DNA of 64,000 nucleotides from Flavobacteriaceae bacterium (GCA_024640565.1 JAHEET010000002.1:296220-360219), one strand, 5' to 3'; counted from the stretch's first letter, positions 30,423 to 43,229 are shown. Notes: generated by a model not told the origin, from the letters alone. Program-made: numbers and translations.

Positions 30423-31616
30423 ATGTACAATAAAATTAAGGATACCTTAAAAAAAGAGCTTCAAGACATCAAAGATGCTGGATTGTATAAATCGGAAAGA
30501 ATTATTACCTCTTCACAAGACGCCCACATTCAAATAAGCTCAGGAGAAGAAGTACTTAATTTTTGCGCCAATAATTATTTAGGCCTGTCAAACAATCCCG
30601 AAGTTATACAGGCAGCAAAAGAGGCTATGGATGCTTACGGTTTTGGAATGTCATCGGTGCGCTTTATTTGTGGAACACAAGATATTCACAAACAATTAGA
30701 AGCTAAAATTGCGGAATTTTATACCACAGAAGATACCATTATGTATGCTGCTGCTTTTGATGCAAACGGTGGGGTATTTGAGCCCTTGTTAACAAAAGAA
30801 GATGCGATTATTTCCGACAGTTTAAACCACGCTTCCATTATAGACGGAGTTCGTTTGTGCAAAGCAGCTCGTTATCGTTATGATAATAACGATATGGACT
30901 CCCTTGAAAAACAACTAATTGCAGCTAATAAAGAAGCACATCGTTTTAAGATTATTGTTACTGACGGTGTTTTTTCTATGGATGGAATTGTCGCGAAATT
31001 GGATGAAATATGTGATTTGGCAGACAGGTATGATGCGATGGTCATGGTAGATGAATGTCATGCTACAGGTTTTATTGGAAAGACGGGCCGTGGTACTGTA
31101 GAACTTAAAAATGTAATGGACCGGGTAGATCTTGTTACCGGTACTTTAGGGAAAGCTCTGGGTGGTGCAATGGGAGGATATACCACAGGCAAAAAAGAAA
31201 TTATTGAAATACTGCGCCAACGCTCAAGACCGTATTTGTTCTCAAATTCTCTCGCACCTGCCTTAGTTGGAGGTGCTTTGAAAGTTTTTGATATGATTTT
31301 CGATGACACCACCTTGCGAGATCAATTGGAATGGAATACCAATTATTTTAGAACAAAAATGGAAAAAGTAGGATTTGATCTTGTTGGGGCAGAGGCAGCC
31401 ATAGTTCCCGTAATGTTGTACGACGCCAAATTGGCTCAAAAAATGGCAAACAGATTGCTCGAAGAAGGAATTTATGTTATTGGCTTCTTCTTTCCCGTCG
31501 TTCCAAAGGATAAGGCAAGGATTCGAGTACAATTATCTGCTGCCCATACCCAAGCACATTTAGACAAAGCAATTGCCGCTTTCATCAAAGTTGGTAAAGA
31601 ATTTAAGGTTATTTAG
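30423..31616 (+). CDS. kbl: Glycine C-acetyltransferase
   Basis: [72 protein letters not shown]. Confidence 0.96.
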   Translation: MYNKIKDTLKKELQDIKDAGLYKSERIITSSQDAHIQISSGEEVLNFCANNYLGLSNNPEVIQAAKEAMDAYGFGMSSVRFICGTQDIHKQLEAKIAEFYTTEDTIMYAAAFDANGGVFEPLLTKEDAIISDSLNHASIIDGVRLCKAARYRYDNNDMDSLEKQLIAANKEAHRFKIIVTDGVFSMDGIVAKLDEICDLADRYDAMVMVDECHATGFIGKTGRGTVELKNVMDRVDLVTGTLGKALGGAMGGYTTGKKEIIEILRQRSRPYLFSNSLAPALVGGALKVFDMIFDDTTLRDQLEWNTNYFRTKMEKVGFDLVGAEAAIVPVMLYDAKLAQKMANRLLEEGIYVIGFFFPVVPKDKARIRVQLSAAHTQAHLDKAIAAFIKVGKEFKVI

Positions 31617-31730
31617 AAGGTTGAAAAATAGTGTGCTATCAAATTTTTTTTCTTCTTTTTCTTTGTAGATAAAATATATCCGCTTATTTTAGGACTATTA
31701 AAAACTAACCTTTAACTTAAAAATTTTAGA

Positions 31731-32300
31731 ATGAAATTATTAAAATTAGCTGTAATTGCTTTATTTACATTAGGAATAGTAAGTAATGCAAGTGCGCAAG
31801 ATGAGAACAATCCTTATGCAGTTGGATTTGGAGTTAATGTTATAGATTTATCCAATTTACCTGGAAATACTGATAATTTTAACTTTTTAGGCTCTTTATC
31901 CAGAGTGTCTTTTGAGAAATACTTAGAGAAAGGTTTTACCCTACAATTTGCAGGTACAGTCAATTCTTTAACTAAATCTGGAGATTTTGATGCTAACGGT
32001 AATGTTATAGAAATTGAGAAAGCTTTATATTGGTCAGCTGATTTAAGCGTAAAATATGACTTAAACAATTTATTTGGGGAAACTTCACAATGGTTTGATC
32101 CTTATGTGTTTTTAGGAGGAAGTTATGTCAACGTTGGAGATCTTTCAGAAGGAATGCTAAATTCAGGTGCAGGTTTCAATACATGGTTTACTGAAAATAT
32201 TGGTCTTAATGCACAGTTAAGCTACAGAAAAGGATTTTCTGATGAAGTTGCTGAGCACTGGCAACCTTCTTTAGGTTTGGTCTATAGATTTGGAGAATAA
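31731..32300 (+). CDS. OmpA-type beta-barrel, truncated paralog (barrel only)
   Basis: 189 aa; residues 1-188 identical to the N-terminal barrel of the gene at 32436. Signal peptide [23 protein letters not shown]. Confidence 0.88.
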   Translation: MKLLKLAVIALFTLGIVSNASAQDENNPYAVGFGVNVIDLSNLPGNTDNFNFLGSLSRVSFEKYLEKGFTLQFAGTVNSLTKSGDFDANGNVIEIEKALYWSADLSVKYDLNNLFGETSQWFDPYVFLGGSYVNVGDLSEGMLNSGAGFNTWFTENIGLNAQLSYRKGFSDEVAEHWQPSLGLVYRFGE

Positions 32301-32363
32301 TCAAGGGTCTAAATTCACTAAAAACCACTATAGTTAAGCATTCATCTCAAATTTTATCAGATT

Positions 32364-32371
32364 TATCTTTG
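32364..32371 (+). promoter_or_regulatory. Candidate -7 element (TATCTTTG) of the full-length OmpA gene
   Basis: TANNTTTG match 64 nt upstream of the ATG; aligns with TTTCTTTG at 31658-31665 upstream of copy 1. Confidence 0.45.
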
Positions 32372-32435
32372 TAAATAAGATATATCCACTTACTTTTGTG
32401 GCTTATAAAATGTAATTTAATTTAAAAACTCGATA

Positions 32436-33791
32436 ATGAAATTATTAAAATTAGCTGTAATTGCTTTATTTACATTAGGAATAGTAAGTAATGCAAGTGC
32501 GCAAGATGAGAACAATCCTTATGCAGTTGGATTTGGAGTTAATGTTATAGATTTATCCAATTTACCTGGAAATACTGATAATTTTAACTTTTTAGGCTCT
32601 TTATCCAGAGTGTCTTTTGAGAAATACTTAGAGAAAGGTTTTACCCTACAATTTGCAGGTACAGTCAATTCTTTAACTAAATCTGGAGATTTTGATGCTA
32701 ACGGTAATGTTATAGAAATTGAGAAAGCTTTATATTGGTCAGCTGATTTAAGCGTAAAATATGACTTAAACAATTTATTTGGGGAAACTTCACAATGGTT
32801 TGATCCTTATGTGTTTTTAGGAGGAAGTTATGTCAACGTTGGAGATCTTTCAGAAGGAATGCTAAATTCAGGTGCAGGTTTCAATACATGGTTTACTGAA
32901 AATATTGGTCTTAATGCACAGTTAAGCTACAGAAAAGGATTTTCTGATGAGGTTGCTGAGCACTGGCAACCTTCTTTAGGTTTGGTATACAGATTTGGAG
33001 GGATGGATACAGATGGTGACGGAATTTATGATAAAAAAGACGCTTGTCCTGAAGAAGCTGGATTAGCAATTTTTAATGGTTGTCCAGATGCAGATAACGA
33101 TGGAATCAAAGATTCTGATGATGCATGTCCAAATGTTGCAGGTTCTGCAGCAATGAATGGATGTCCTGATACAGACGGTGATGGTATTGCTGACAAAGAT
33201 GACATGTGTGTAGATGCTAAAGGAACAAAAGCGAACAACGGATGTCCTGATACTGACGGAGATTCTGTTTTAGATAAAGATGACAAATGTGCTACAACAG
33301 CTGGACCTGCTGCCAACGGAGGATGTCCTTGGCCAGATACAGATGGAGATGGTGTTTTGGATAAAGATGATAACTGTGATAACGAAGTAGGACCTGCTTC
33401 TAACAATGGATGTCCATTGCCAATTATTACTGAAGAGGCAGAAGCTGCAATTAATATGAGTGCTAAAACAATCTTATTTGAATTTGACAATGCTTCTTTT
33501 CAATCAGGAGTTACAGATCAATTAGATGCCATTGTTGCAATCATGAATAAATACCCAAAAGCAACTTTTTTAATTGCTGGACATACAGATAGCATTGGTA
33601 CTGTAAAAGTAAACCAAAAAATATCTGATAAAAGAGCAGCAGTTGTAAAAGCTTATTTTGTTGAAAAAGGAATTGATGCAGCGCGTATAGAAGCTAAAGG
33701 ATATGGAGAATCAAGCCCAATCGCAGACAATATGTATAAAGATGGAAGAAGTTTGAACAGAAGAGTAGAGATCAAAACTACAAACAAATAA
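32436..33791 (+). CDS. OmpA family protein: beta-barrel, thrombospondin type-3 repeats, OmpA C-terminal domain
   Basis: Signal peptide, barrel, five DTDGDGIxDKxDxC...GCP TSP3-type repeats, OmpA domain ([48 protein letters not shown]). Confidence 0.96.
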   Translation: MKLLKLAVIALFTLGIVSNASAQDENNPYAVGFGVNVIDLSNLPGNTDNFNFLGSLSRVSFEKYLEKGFTLQFAGTVNSLTKSGDFDANGNVIEIEKALYWSADLSVKYDLNNLFGETSQWFDPYVFLGGSYVNVGDLSEGMLNSGAGFNTWFTENIGLNAQLSYRKGFSDEVAEHWQPSLGLVYRFGGMDTDGDGIYDKKDACPEEAGLAIFNGCPDADNDGIKDSDDACPNVAGSAAMNGCPDTDGDGIADKDDMCVDAKGTKANNGCPDTDGDSVLDKDDKCATTAGPAANGGCPWPDTDGDGVLDKDDNCDNEVGPASNNGCPLPIITEEAEAAINMSAKTILFEFDNASFQSGVTDQLDAIVAIMNKYPKATFLIAGHTDSIGTVKVNQKISDKRAAVVKAYFVEKGIDAARIEAKGYGESSPIADNMYKDGRSLNRRVEIKTTNK

Positions 33792-33813
33792 ACTTCCTTT
33801 TTCTTTAAAACTC

Positions 33814-33847
33814 AAAACCTCATCAATTTTTTGATGAGGTTTTTTTA
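33814..33847 (+). terminator. Intrinsic terminator after the OmpA gene
   Basis: AAACCTCATCAA-TTTT-TTGATGAGGTTT followed by a T-run. Confidence 0.85.
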
Positions 33848-33903
33848 CGCACTAAAGTGAAATTTATTAGCGTAAAATTCTTTTGAATTTCATGGAAATA
33901 AAT

Positions 33904-33911
33904 TACCTTTG
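33904..33911 (+). promoter_or_regulatory. Candidate -7 element (TACCTTTG) upstream of atpD
   Basis: TANNTTTG match followed by GCACC, about 60 nt before the atpD ATG. Confidence 0.45.
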
Positions 33912-33958
33912 CACCCTGAAAGTGAAGTTATTTAACTTTGCAGATTTAATTCATTTAA

Positions 33959-35482
<1,524 letters not shown>

Positions 35483-35488
35483 TAATTG

Positions 35489-35523
35489 CCTAAAGCCTAA
35501 AGCTTAAAGCCCAAAGACTAAAA
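35489..35523 (+). repeat. Imperfect heptamer repeat, about 4-5 copies (CCTAAAG CCTAAAG CTTAAAG CCCAAAG ACTAAAA)
   Basis: Read directly in the atpD-atpC spacer. Confidence 0.9.
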
Positions 35524-35524
35524 T

Positions 35525-35818
35525 ATGTTTTTAGAAATTGTAACACCAGAAGCAATCTTATTTTCATCAGAAGTAGATTCTATATTTGTTCCTGGGATTC
35601 ATGGAGAATTTCAAATGCTCAACAATCATGCTCCTGTTGTGTCCATCCTTAAAGAAGGGACCGTTAAAGTGCATGTACATTCGCAAGAGCAAATAGTTCA
35701 CTCTCAATTAAAAGGAAAGATGCAAGTACATCAAGATGATGAAAAAGTACTTACCTTAGCAATCAGTTCAGGGACCCTTGAATTTAATGACAATAAAGCA
35801 ATTATATTAGCCGATTAA
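35525..35818 (+). CDS. atpC: F0F1 ATP synthase subunit epsilon
   Basis: MFLEIVTPEAILFSSEVDSIFVPGIHGEFQMLNNHAPVVSIL; follows atpD. Confidence 0.95.
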   Translation: MFLEIVTPEAILFSSEVDSIFVPGIHGEFQMLNNHAPVVSILKEGTVKVHVHSQEQIVHSQLKGKMQVHQDDEKVLTLAISSGTLEFNDNKAIILAD

Positions 35819-35839
35819 GTTCGCATTGTATATGATACA

Positions 35840-35874
35840 AGCCTCAAAGTAATCCTGCTTTGAGGCTTTTTTTG
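35840..35874 (+). terminator. Intrinsic terminator after atpC
   Basis: AAGCCTCAAAG ... CTTTGAGGCTT followed by TTTTT. Confidence 0.85.
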
Positions 35875-35902
35875 TTCCAACAACAACGCAAATTACAGCT
35901 TT

Positions 35903-37303
35903 CTAATTTGCCGAAATGATGATGTTATCCAATTCATAAGTACCATCTTCATTTGTATTCCCACTCCCTGTATATCGAAAAGCAAAATAGGTACTGCCTT
36001 CTCCACAAGAAAGATCCACAAGACCCGAATCATACCAATTCGAGAATGCGTCTGTATTTTGAGTGATATAAGCCCCAGGAATAACTCCCCAAGTAGCGGC
36101 ATCGATTCCAGATGTAGTTCCATCCCAATCATTGGAAAAAAGAAGCGCAAGACTACTATCATCTGCATAACTGTTCGAAGTTTGAAACTGAAGTGTTACA
36201 CCTGTATTATTGTTTAAATCGATCTTCGGTGTGATTAACCATGAAACGGTGCTATTGTCATTCGAGTTATAAGCACCAACACGTGCAGAAACTCCTTGGG
36301 ATGGATTGCTTCCAGTTGCTGTGTACGCCTCCCAACCTTCCGATCCTGCTGCTATAAAGTGGGTCCATCCATTTCCGCTAATAAAAGAGGAACTTAATTG
36401 ATTTTCAAAATCTTCAAAAAAAAGCACTGTAGTTCCTTCTGAAGCAGCCAACCCACAATCCAATACAATGGGATCGCATCTTTCGGGATTTGTAAAAACA
36501 AGATTTGCTGGCGTATTTGCAATGCCAACTAAAAAGGCCGAGGTATAATCTTTTGAAAGCACCAAAGTTGCAGTTCCTTTCCCTGTGGGAACAACATTCG
36601 ACTTAAAACTTGCAAAGGTACTCGTTTGTAACTTTATAATTTTATCGGATTCACATTCGATGAGTTTTCTAAAACCATCAAATTGATCGTTTGCTTCCCC
36701 TGCAAATGTTTTTCCCAAATCTGCTTTTATAAACTGAGTAGTCGACAACTGAATCTGTGTGCTTATATGTGCTTCAGTAATTGTTGATAATGCAATAATT
36801 TGAGGAACAATTTCTTTTACCGTTCCAGATCGTACAAGGTGCTTTTCGACTGCAGAGGAAGGAATGTTACTCACCCGTTGCCCGTCCAAACTGCCCAAAA
36901 TATATTTCCCTGCTGTTGTATTTGTTGGATCTGCATCAAATGCACCATCATCATAAGCAACCGACAATCCATCAAGTAGGAGATATATTTTTCTTCCTAG
37001 GTCATAAGTTTCGCTCAATGAGGTCTTATTTAGGAGAATTTCGATTCCAGCGGTTGGATTTTCTGGGAGATCTTGAAGGACTAATTTTTTGTAAAAATTC
37101 CCGGCAGCATCGCTAGAAATAACATAACCTTCCAGATATAATTCATCTCCTTCTCTAAAGGTGTAGGTTAAATTATTATTTGTGATAAATTCTTGCTTCA
37201 ATGCAGCTTTTACGGCAGAAATACTAGAATTTGCAACAATGTTTGGTTCTACAACGATACTATCTGGTATGGAAAAGGCACCATCTTCGATACAAGATAC
37301 CAT
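35903..37303 (-). CDS. DUF5689 domain protein with choice-of-anchor J-type C-terminal domain; lipoprotein signal apparently truncated
   Basis: YTFREGDELYLEGYVISSDAAGNFYKKLVLQDLPENPTAGIEILLN (DUF5689-like); C-terminal FFEDFENQLSSSFISGNGWTHFIAAGSEGWEAYT...ELDNIIISAN. Starts at MVSCIEDG, with a partial hydrophobic h-region upstream but no in-frame start. Confidence 0.75.
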   Translation of the reverse strand: MVSCIEDGAFSIPDSIVVEPNIVANSSISAVKAALKQEFITNNNLTYTFREGDELYLEGYVISSDAAGNFYKKLVLQDLPENPTAGIEILLNKTSLSETYDLGRKIYLLLDGLSVAYDDGAFDADPTNTTAGKYILGSLDGQRVSNIPSSAVEKHLVRSGTVKEIVPQIIALSTITEAHISTQIQLSTTQFIKADLGKTFAGEANDQFDGFRKLIECESDKIIKLQTSTFASFKSNVVPTGKGTATLVLSKDYTSAFLVGIANTPANLVFTNPERCDPIVLDCGLAASEGTTVLFFEDFENQLSSSFISGNGWTHFIAAGSEGWEAYTATGSNPSQGVSARVGAYNSNDNSTVSWLITPKIDLNNNTGVTLQFQTSNSYADDSSLALLFSNDWDGTTSGIDAATWGVIPGAYITQNTDAFSNWYDSGLVDLSCGEGSTYFAFRYTGSGNTNEDGTYELDNIIISAN

Positions 37304-37326
37304 TGCGAAAAATGAGATTAGAATAA

Positions 37327-37839
37327 CGCATTAAAAAACTAAAATATAAATTTAGCGTTGGGTTTAACAATTCTAAATACACACAAGAAATTAACAATAG
37401 TATTCAAACGAATAAAAACAATAACTATAATTATAAAGTTGGTCTTGAAACCTTATTTGATAGTTTTCCAACTTTAGAAATAGGTTTAAAAAGAGAAATA
37501 GGTAAATTTATTTCTAGTAATAATAATTCTAAATTTATAGCTTTAGAACCTTTTGTAAGTATTGATTATGCTTTTTTAAAAGGTTTTGTTTTTAACTTTA
37601 ATTACCAACAAAACAACTACCAAAATAAAACATTAGGACAAAAAAATACATACGAAATTGCGAACGGAACATTGTCTTACAAAAAAGAAGACAGTGCTTG
37701 GTCCTATAAAATTATAACACAGAATATATTCAATACTAAATTTAGACAAAGCAATAATTTTACTGACTATTTGATTTCTGACACAAAAACTTATCTATTA
37801 CCGAGAATGTTTATGTTTTCGATTCGTTATAATTTATAA
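37327..37839 (+). pseudogene. C-terminal fragment of an outer-membrane receptor beta-barrel (TonB-dependent receptor-like)
   Basis: Open frame with no proper start, absent from the ORF track: KYKFSVGFNNSKYTQEINNSIQTNKNNNYNYKVGLETLFDSFPTLEIGLKREIGKF...TYLLPRMFMFSIRYNL*. Alternating strands and terminal aromatic/hydrophobic signature of an OMP barrel. Confidence 0.7.
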
Positions 37840-37950
37840 GATTTGAATCCCTGAAAAAAACCGCGACCAACACCGATAAAAATAATTGTGGTTGAGTGTA
37901 AAACAAATCTAGTTGCATGTTTATTACTGCTGATTTTTTTTGCGGAGAAT

Positions 37951-37985
37951 CTCCCCCGCTAGCGCGAGCGTCTTCCTCGTGACAC
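37951..37985. repeat. GC-rich REP-like element candidate
   Basis: CTCCCCCGCTAGCGCGAGCGTCTTCCTCGTGACAC: locally GC-rich, contains CGCTAGCG palindrome, in an otherwise AT-rich non-coding gap. Confidence 0.35.
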
Positions 37986-38060
37986 TAAGAATACGGAAAA
38001 ATGAATAAATGAGAGAAGATAGAAGGCTGCAGGTTCACACCGCTGAAACAGGCATCTCTT

Positions 38061-39746
38061 TTACTGCAAATCTTTCAGCAATAATTGAATGGATTTAATT
38101 CCATTCCATTCATTTTCATCCAGGGCATAAACAATATCAAATGCATTTTGAATTTCTGTTATTTTAGCGCCCAAATTAAAGCCAATGGCATTGTAGGTTT
38201 TAGAGTCGGCCCCGGCAATAATGTTCAATTTTAAATGGGTTTTGTCTGAACCTACTTGCTTGCCATAGCCATTGTCTCTTACTGCAGAAGTTTTAAACGT
38301 AGGCTTCATGTTTTGCGGTCCAAAAGGGGCCATTTGTTGGATAATTCGAAAAAACTTGGGTGTAATTTCAGACAGTTCAATTTCCGCATCAAAGACAATT
38401 TCAGGCGTTAACAATTCTTTCGGAATGGTTGAGCGGACCACCTCCTCAAATTTGGCTTTAAATTTTTCGTAGTTCTCTGGTAACAACGTTAAGCCCGCCG
38501 CATACTTATGGCCCCCAAATTGTTCAATGAATTCTTCACAGGCCTCCAAAGCATTGTATATGTCAAAACCTTTGACAGAGCGAGCAGAAGCGGCAAGTTT
38601 GTTGCCACTTTTAGTAAAAACAAGGGTTGGACGGTAGTACTTTTCAATCAATCGAGAAGCAACAATTCCAATAACCCCTTTGTGCCAATCTTCTTTGAAA
38701 ACTACCGAGGTAAAGCGATTTTCTTCGGCATTATCGGTAATTTGCATCAGGGCTTCGTTGGTTATTTTTTTGTCCAAGTCTTTCCGATCCGCATTAAAAA
38801 TTTCAATAGCAGCTGCAAATTCCACCGCCGAATCAAAATCCATTTCGGTTAGTAATTCCACCGCATAATTTCCGTGTTTCATTCTTCCTGCAGCATTAAT
38901 TCTGGGCGCTACAATAAACACTACATCGGTAATGGTCAATACCTCTTTTTTGGTTTGATGAATGATGGCTTTAATACCGTTTCTTGGATTGGTATTAATT
39001 ACTTGAAGTCCAAAATAAGCAAGGGTTCTGTTTTCTCCATTCATTGGGACGATGTCTGCTGCAATTGCCGTCGCCACCAAATCCAAATAAGGCACCAAAT
39101 CTTCAATGCTTTGTTGCCTATTCTTTCCAAGTGCTTGAATCAATTTAAAACCCACTCCGCAACCGCATAATTCATCAAACGGATAATGACAATCGGCTCT
39201 TTTTGGATTTAAAATAGCCACTGCTTTTGGCAATTCGAGGCCTGGTTTGTGATGATCACAAATAATAAAGTCAATCTTTTTTTCAGAAGCATAAGTCACT
39301 TTTTCAAGGGCTTTTGTACCACAGTCTAAAGCAATAATTAGCGAGAAGTTATTGTCTTCCGCAAAGTCAATTCCTTTAAAAGAAACTCCATAACCTTCTT
39401 CATATCGGTCTGGGATATAAGTAGAAATATTGGGATAAATTGTTTTTAAATAGGAGGCAACCAACGAAACTGCTGAGGTTCCATCCACATCATAATCGCC
39501 AAAGACTAAGATGTTTTCATGATTGGAAATTGCAGTTTCAATACGCTCTACCGCTTTGTCCATGTCTTTCATTAAAAAAGGATCATGGAGATCATCTAAG
39601 CTGGGTCTAAAGAATTTCTTAGCCGCTTCAAAAGTGGCGATGTTTCGCTGCAACAAAATTTCAGCAATGGTTGTATCCACAGACAAATCTTTTGCAAGTT
39701 TTGCTATTTTGTCTTTTTCAATTTTTGGTTTTGAATTCCAGCGCAT
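38061..39746 (-). CDS. recJ: Single-stranded-DNA-specific exonuclease RecJ
   Basis: VFGDYDVDGTSAVSLVASYL, ALDCGTKA, IICDHHKPG, INAAGRMKHGNYAVELL, QFGGHKYAAGLTL. The ORF track extends to 39842; the ATG at 39746 (MRWNSKPKIEK) is more likely. Confidence 0.95.
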   Translation of the reverse strand: MRWNSKPKIEKDKIAKLAKDLSVDTTIAEILLQRNIATFEAAKKFFRPSLDDLHDPFLMKDMDKAVERIETAISNHENILVFGDYDVDGTSAVSLVASYLKTIYPNISTYIPDRYEEGYGVSFKGIDFAEDNNFSLIIALDCGTKALEKVTYASEKKIDFIICDHHKPGLELPKAVAILNPKRADCHYPFDELCGCGVGFKLIQALGKNRQQSIEDLVPYLDLVATAIAADIVPMNGENRTLAYFGLQVINTNPRNGIKAIIHQTKKEVLTITDVVFIVAPRINAAGRMKHGNYAVELLTEMDFDSAVEFAAAIEIFNADRKDLDKKITNEALMQITDNAEENRFTSVVFKEDWHKGVIGIVASRLIEKYYRPTLVFTKSGNKLAASARSVKGFDIYNALEACEEFIEQFGGHKYAAGLTLLPENYEKFKAKFEEVVRSTIPKELLTPEIVFDAEIELSEITPKFFRIIQQMAPFGPQNMKPTFKTSAVRDNGYGKQVGSDKTHLKLNIIAGADSKTYNAIGFNLGAKITEIQNAFDIVYALDENEWNGIKSIQLLLKDLQ

Positions 39747-39775
39747 TGCAATTCTTTTTACATCTTTTGAGCACT

Positions 39776-40198
39776 TTATTGGTGCAAGTGAATTCCGATT
39801 GTTATCGTAGCAAATTGTCGAAACATTTCCATAACGCCACAATATTTTTCAACCGATAAATCGACGGCCTTGTTGATTTTATCTTCAGGCAATTCGCTTC
39901 CATAAAAGTGATAATCTACCAATACTTTGTTATAAAACTTTGGATGTTCCGCTGTTAATTCTCCGGTAACCACAATTTTAAAATCAGTAAGTGTGACTCT
40001 CATTTTCTCTAAAAGAGTTACTACGTCCAGTCCAGAGCAGCCTGCTAAAGAAGAAAGCATTAGCGCCTTTGGTCTATATCCAGCGTCATTTCCGCCATGT
40101 GCTTCTGAAGTGTCAATTAAAAGGGTGTGTCCCCCAGGATTGTCAGATTCAAAAAGCTTATTTTCTCTCCAGGTAGTGGTAACAATGTTTGTATTCAT
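39776..40198 (-). CDS. OsmC family protein
   Basis: GYRPKALMLSSLAGCSGLDVVTLLEKMR...AVDLSVEKYCGVMEMFR; start MNTNIVTTTW at 40198 (track 40213). Confidence 0.9.
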   Translation of the reverse strand: MNTNIVTTTWRENKLFESDNPGGHTLLIDTSEAHGGNDAGYRPKALMLSSLAGCSGLDVVTLLEKMRVTLTDFKIVVTGELTAEHPKFYNKVLVDYHFYGSELPEDKINKAVDLSVEKYCGVMEMFRQFATITIGIHLHQ

Positions 40199-40341
40199 TC
40201 GATTTTTTTGCAAATTATTTTTAATTCGTAATAATTGTTAAAGGTAAAAAATAAAACCTTTTTTTAACTACTTTAGTTACAGCACTATTTTTCTGAATAA
40301 AAAACTATCTTTAGCTACTCAAACACAAACACTAGAAACCG

Positions 40342-40941
40342 ATGCCATTAGTTAGCCCTCTATCTGCAGAACACGATTTAGAAACCAAAGAATTAGCTGA
40401 ATTTTTTAATGAAACGCTTGGGTTTTGTCCAAATTCTGTGTTAACCATGCAACGCAGACCGGCGATTTCCAAAGCTTTTATTAATTTAAACAAGGCCGTA
40501 ATGGCGAATGAAGGTCGCGTTACCTCAGCTTTGAAAAGGCTTATTGCTTGGGTTTCTAGTAACGCTACTGGTTGTCGCTATTGCCAAGCACATGCTATTC
40601 GAGCAGCAGAGCGCTACGGAGCCGAACAAGCACAGTTAGACAATGTTTGGGAGTATAAAACGCATCCTGCATTTTCAGCTGCGGAGAGAGCCGCGTTGGA
40701 TTTTTCATTGGCGGCATCTATGGTGCCGAATGCAGTGGATGCTCACATTAAAAAAGCTTTGTATGCGCATTGGAATGAGGGAGAAATTGTAGAAATGTTG
40801 GGTGTGATCTCTTTGTTTGGATATTTAAATCGCTGGAACGACTCTATGGGAACAATTCTAGAAGAGGATGCAATTGAAAGCGGTAATCAATATTTAGGAA
40901 AACACGGTTTTGAAGTTGGAAAACATATAGAAATGAAATAA
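40342..40941 (+). CDS. Carboxymuconolactone decarboxylase/AhpD-like (peroxidase-related) protein
   Basis: SSNATGCRYCQAHAIRAAERYG (CxxC-H motif), AALDFSLAASMVPNAV, MLGVISLFGYLNRWNDSMGT. Confidence 0.9.
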   Translation: MPLVSPLSAEHDLETKELAEFFNETLGFCPNSVLTMQRRPAISKAFINLNKAVMANEGRVTSALKRLIAWVSSNATGCRYCQAHAIRAAERYGAEQAQLDNVWEYKTHPAFSAAERAALDFSLAASMVPNAVDAHIKKALYAHWNEGEIVEMLGVISLFGYLNRWNDSMGTILEEDAIESGNQYLGKHGFEVGKHIEMK

Positions 40942-40949
40942 ACGTCTAC

Positions 40950-40988
40950 AAAAAAATCCGTTGGAAAATTTCCAACGGATTTTTTTTG
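40950..40988. terminator. Bidirectional intrinsic terminator between the CMD-family gene and groEL
   Basis: AAAATCCGTTGGAAA/TTTCCAACGGATTTTTTTT hairpin with A-run and T-run flanks, between convergent genes. Confidence 0.85.
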
Positions 40989-41040
40989 TGAACGCCATCA
41001 CACTGTTAAGCCTAAAATACTGACATGACAGTTTTATTGG

Positions 41041-42684
<1,644 letters not shown>

Positions 42685-42832
42685 TTATGCTTTATGCCAA
42701 AAGCTTTCAGCGTTATGCTTTAAACTTTGACGATTATTTTAATTTTTTTTTAGTGAATGAATTTTTATCAATATCATATACATCTTTTGAAAGAATACAT
42801 AAGTATTCAGATGTGGAGGAGCCTAAAGCTAT

Positions 42833-43108
42833 TTATATAATTGCTAAAATATCTGCTTCACGCATCATTAGGTAATCTTTACCTTCTAATTTTAGATCTG
42901 TTCCGCCATATTTACCATAGAGTACTGTGTCGCCTACTTTTACAGTCAACGGTTCGTCAACTTTACCATTACCAATGGCAACAACAGTTCCTTTTTGTGG
43001 TTTTTCTTTTGCATTGTCTGGAATGATTAATCCAGAAGCTGTTTTTGTTTCTGCAGGTGCAGGTTCTACAAGAACTCTGTCTGCTAAAGGTTTAATGTTT
43101 AATCCCAT
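42833..43108 (-). CDS. groS: Co-chaperonin GroES
   Basis: [44 protein letters not shown]...[27 protein letters not shown]. Confidence 0.98.
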   Translation of the reverse strand: MGLNIKPLADRVLVEPAPAETKTASGLIIPDNAKEKPQKGTVVAIGNGKVDEPLTVKVGDTVLYGKYGGTDLKLEGKDYLMMREADILAII

Positions 43109-43229
43109 GTGTATGTTTTTTTAAATTGGTTTTTTATTAACTCGTTACTAGAGTAATCAGAAATAATGCCATTTCATAAAAACTGACAATATTACTAATT
43201 TCACTTTCGCTATTTTTAAATATACGCTA

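Larger units (their letters stand above)
31731..33002 (+). repeat. Tandem near-identical duplication (unit about 567 bp, offset 705 bp)
   Basis: 31731-32245 matches 32436-32950 base for base; the few differences (GAA/GAG at 32246/32951, GTCTAT/GTATAC) are at the 3' end. Confidence 0.95.

Noticed and set aside
31814-32773. Two identical 84-aa minus-strand ORFs (31814..32068 and 32519..32773)
   Set aside because: They are antisense shadows of the duplicated OmpA barrel; their identity simply reflects the DNA duplication.
33026-33490. 154-aa minus-strand ORF with repeated [14 protein letters not shown]
   Set aside because: Antisense to the TSP3 repeats of OmpA; the apparent repeat protein mirrors the sense repeats.
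35893-36168. 91-aa minus-strand ORF overlapping the 3' end of the DUF5689 gene
   Set aside because: Alternative frame within a supported CDS; no family features.
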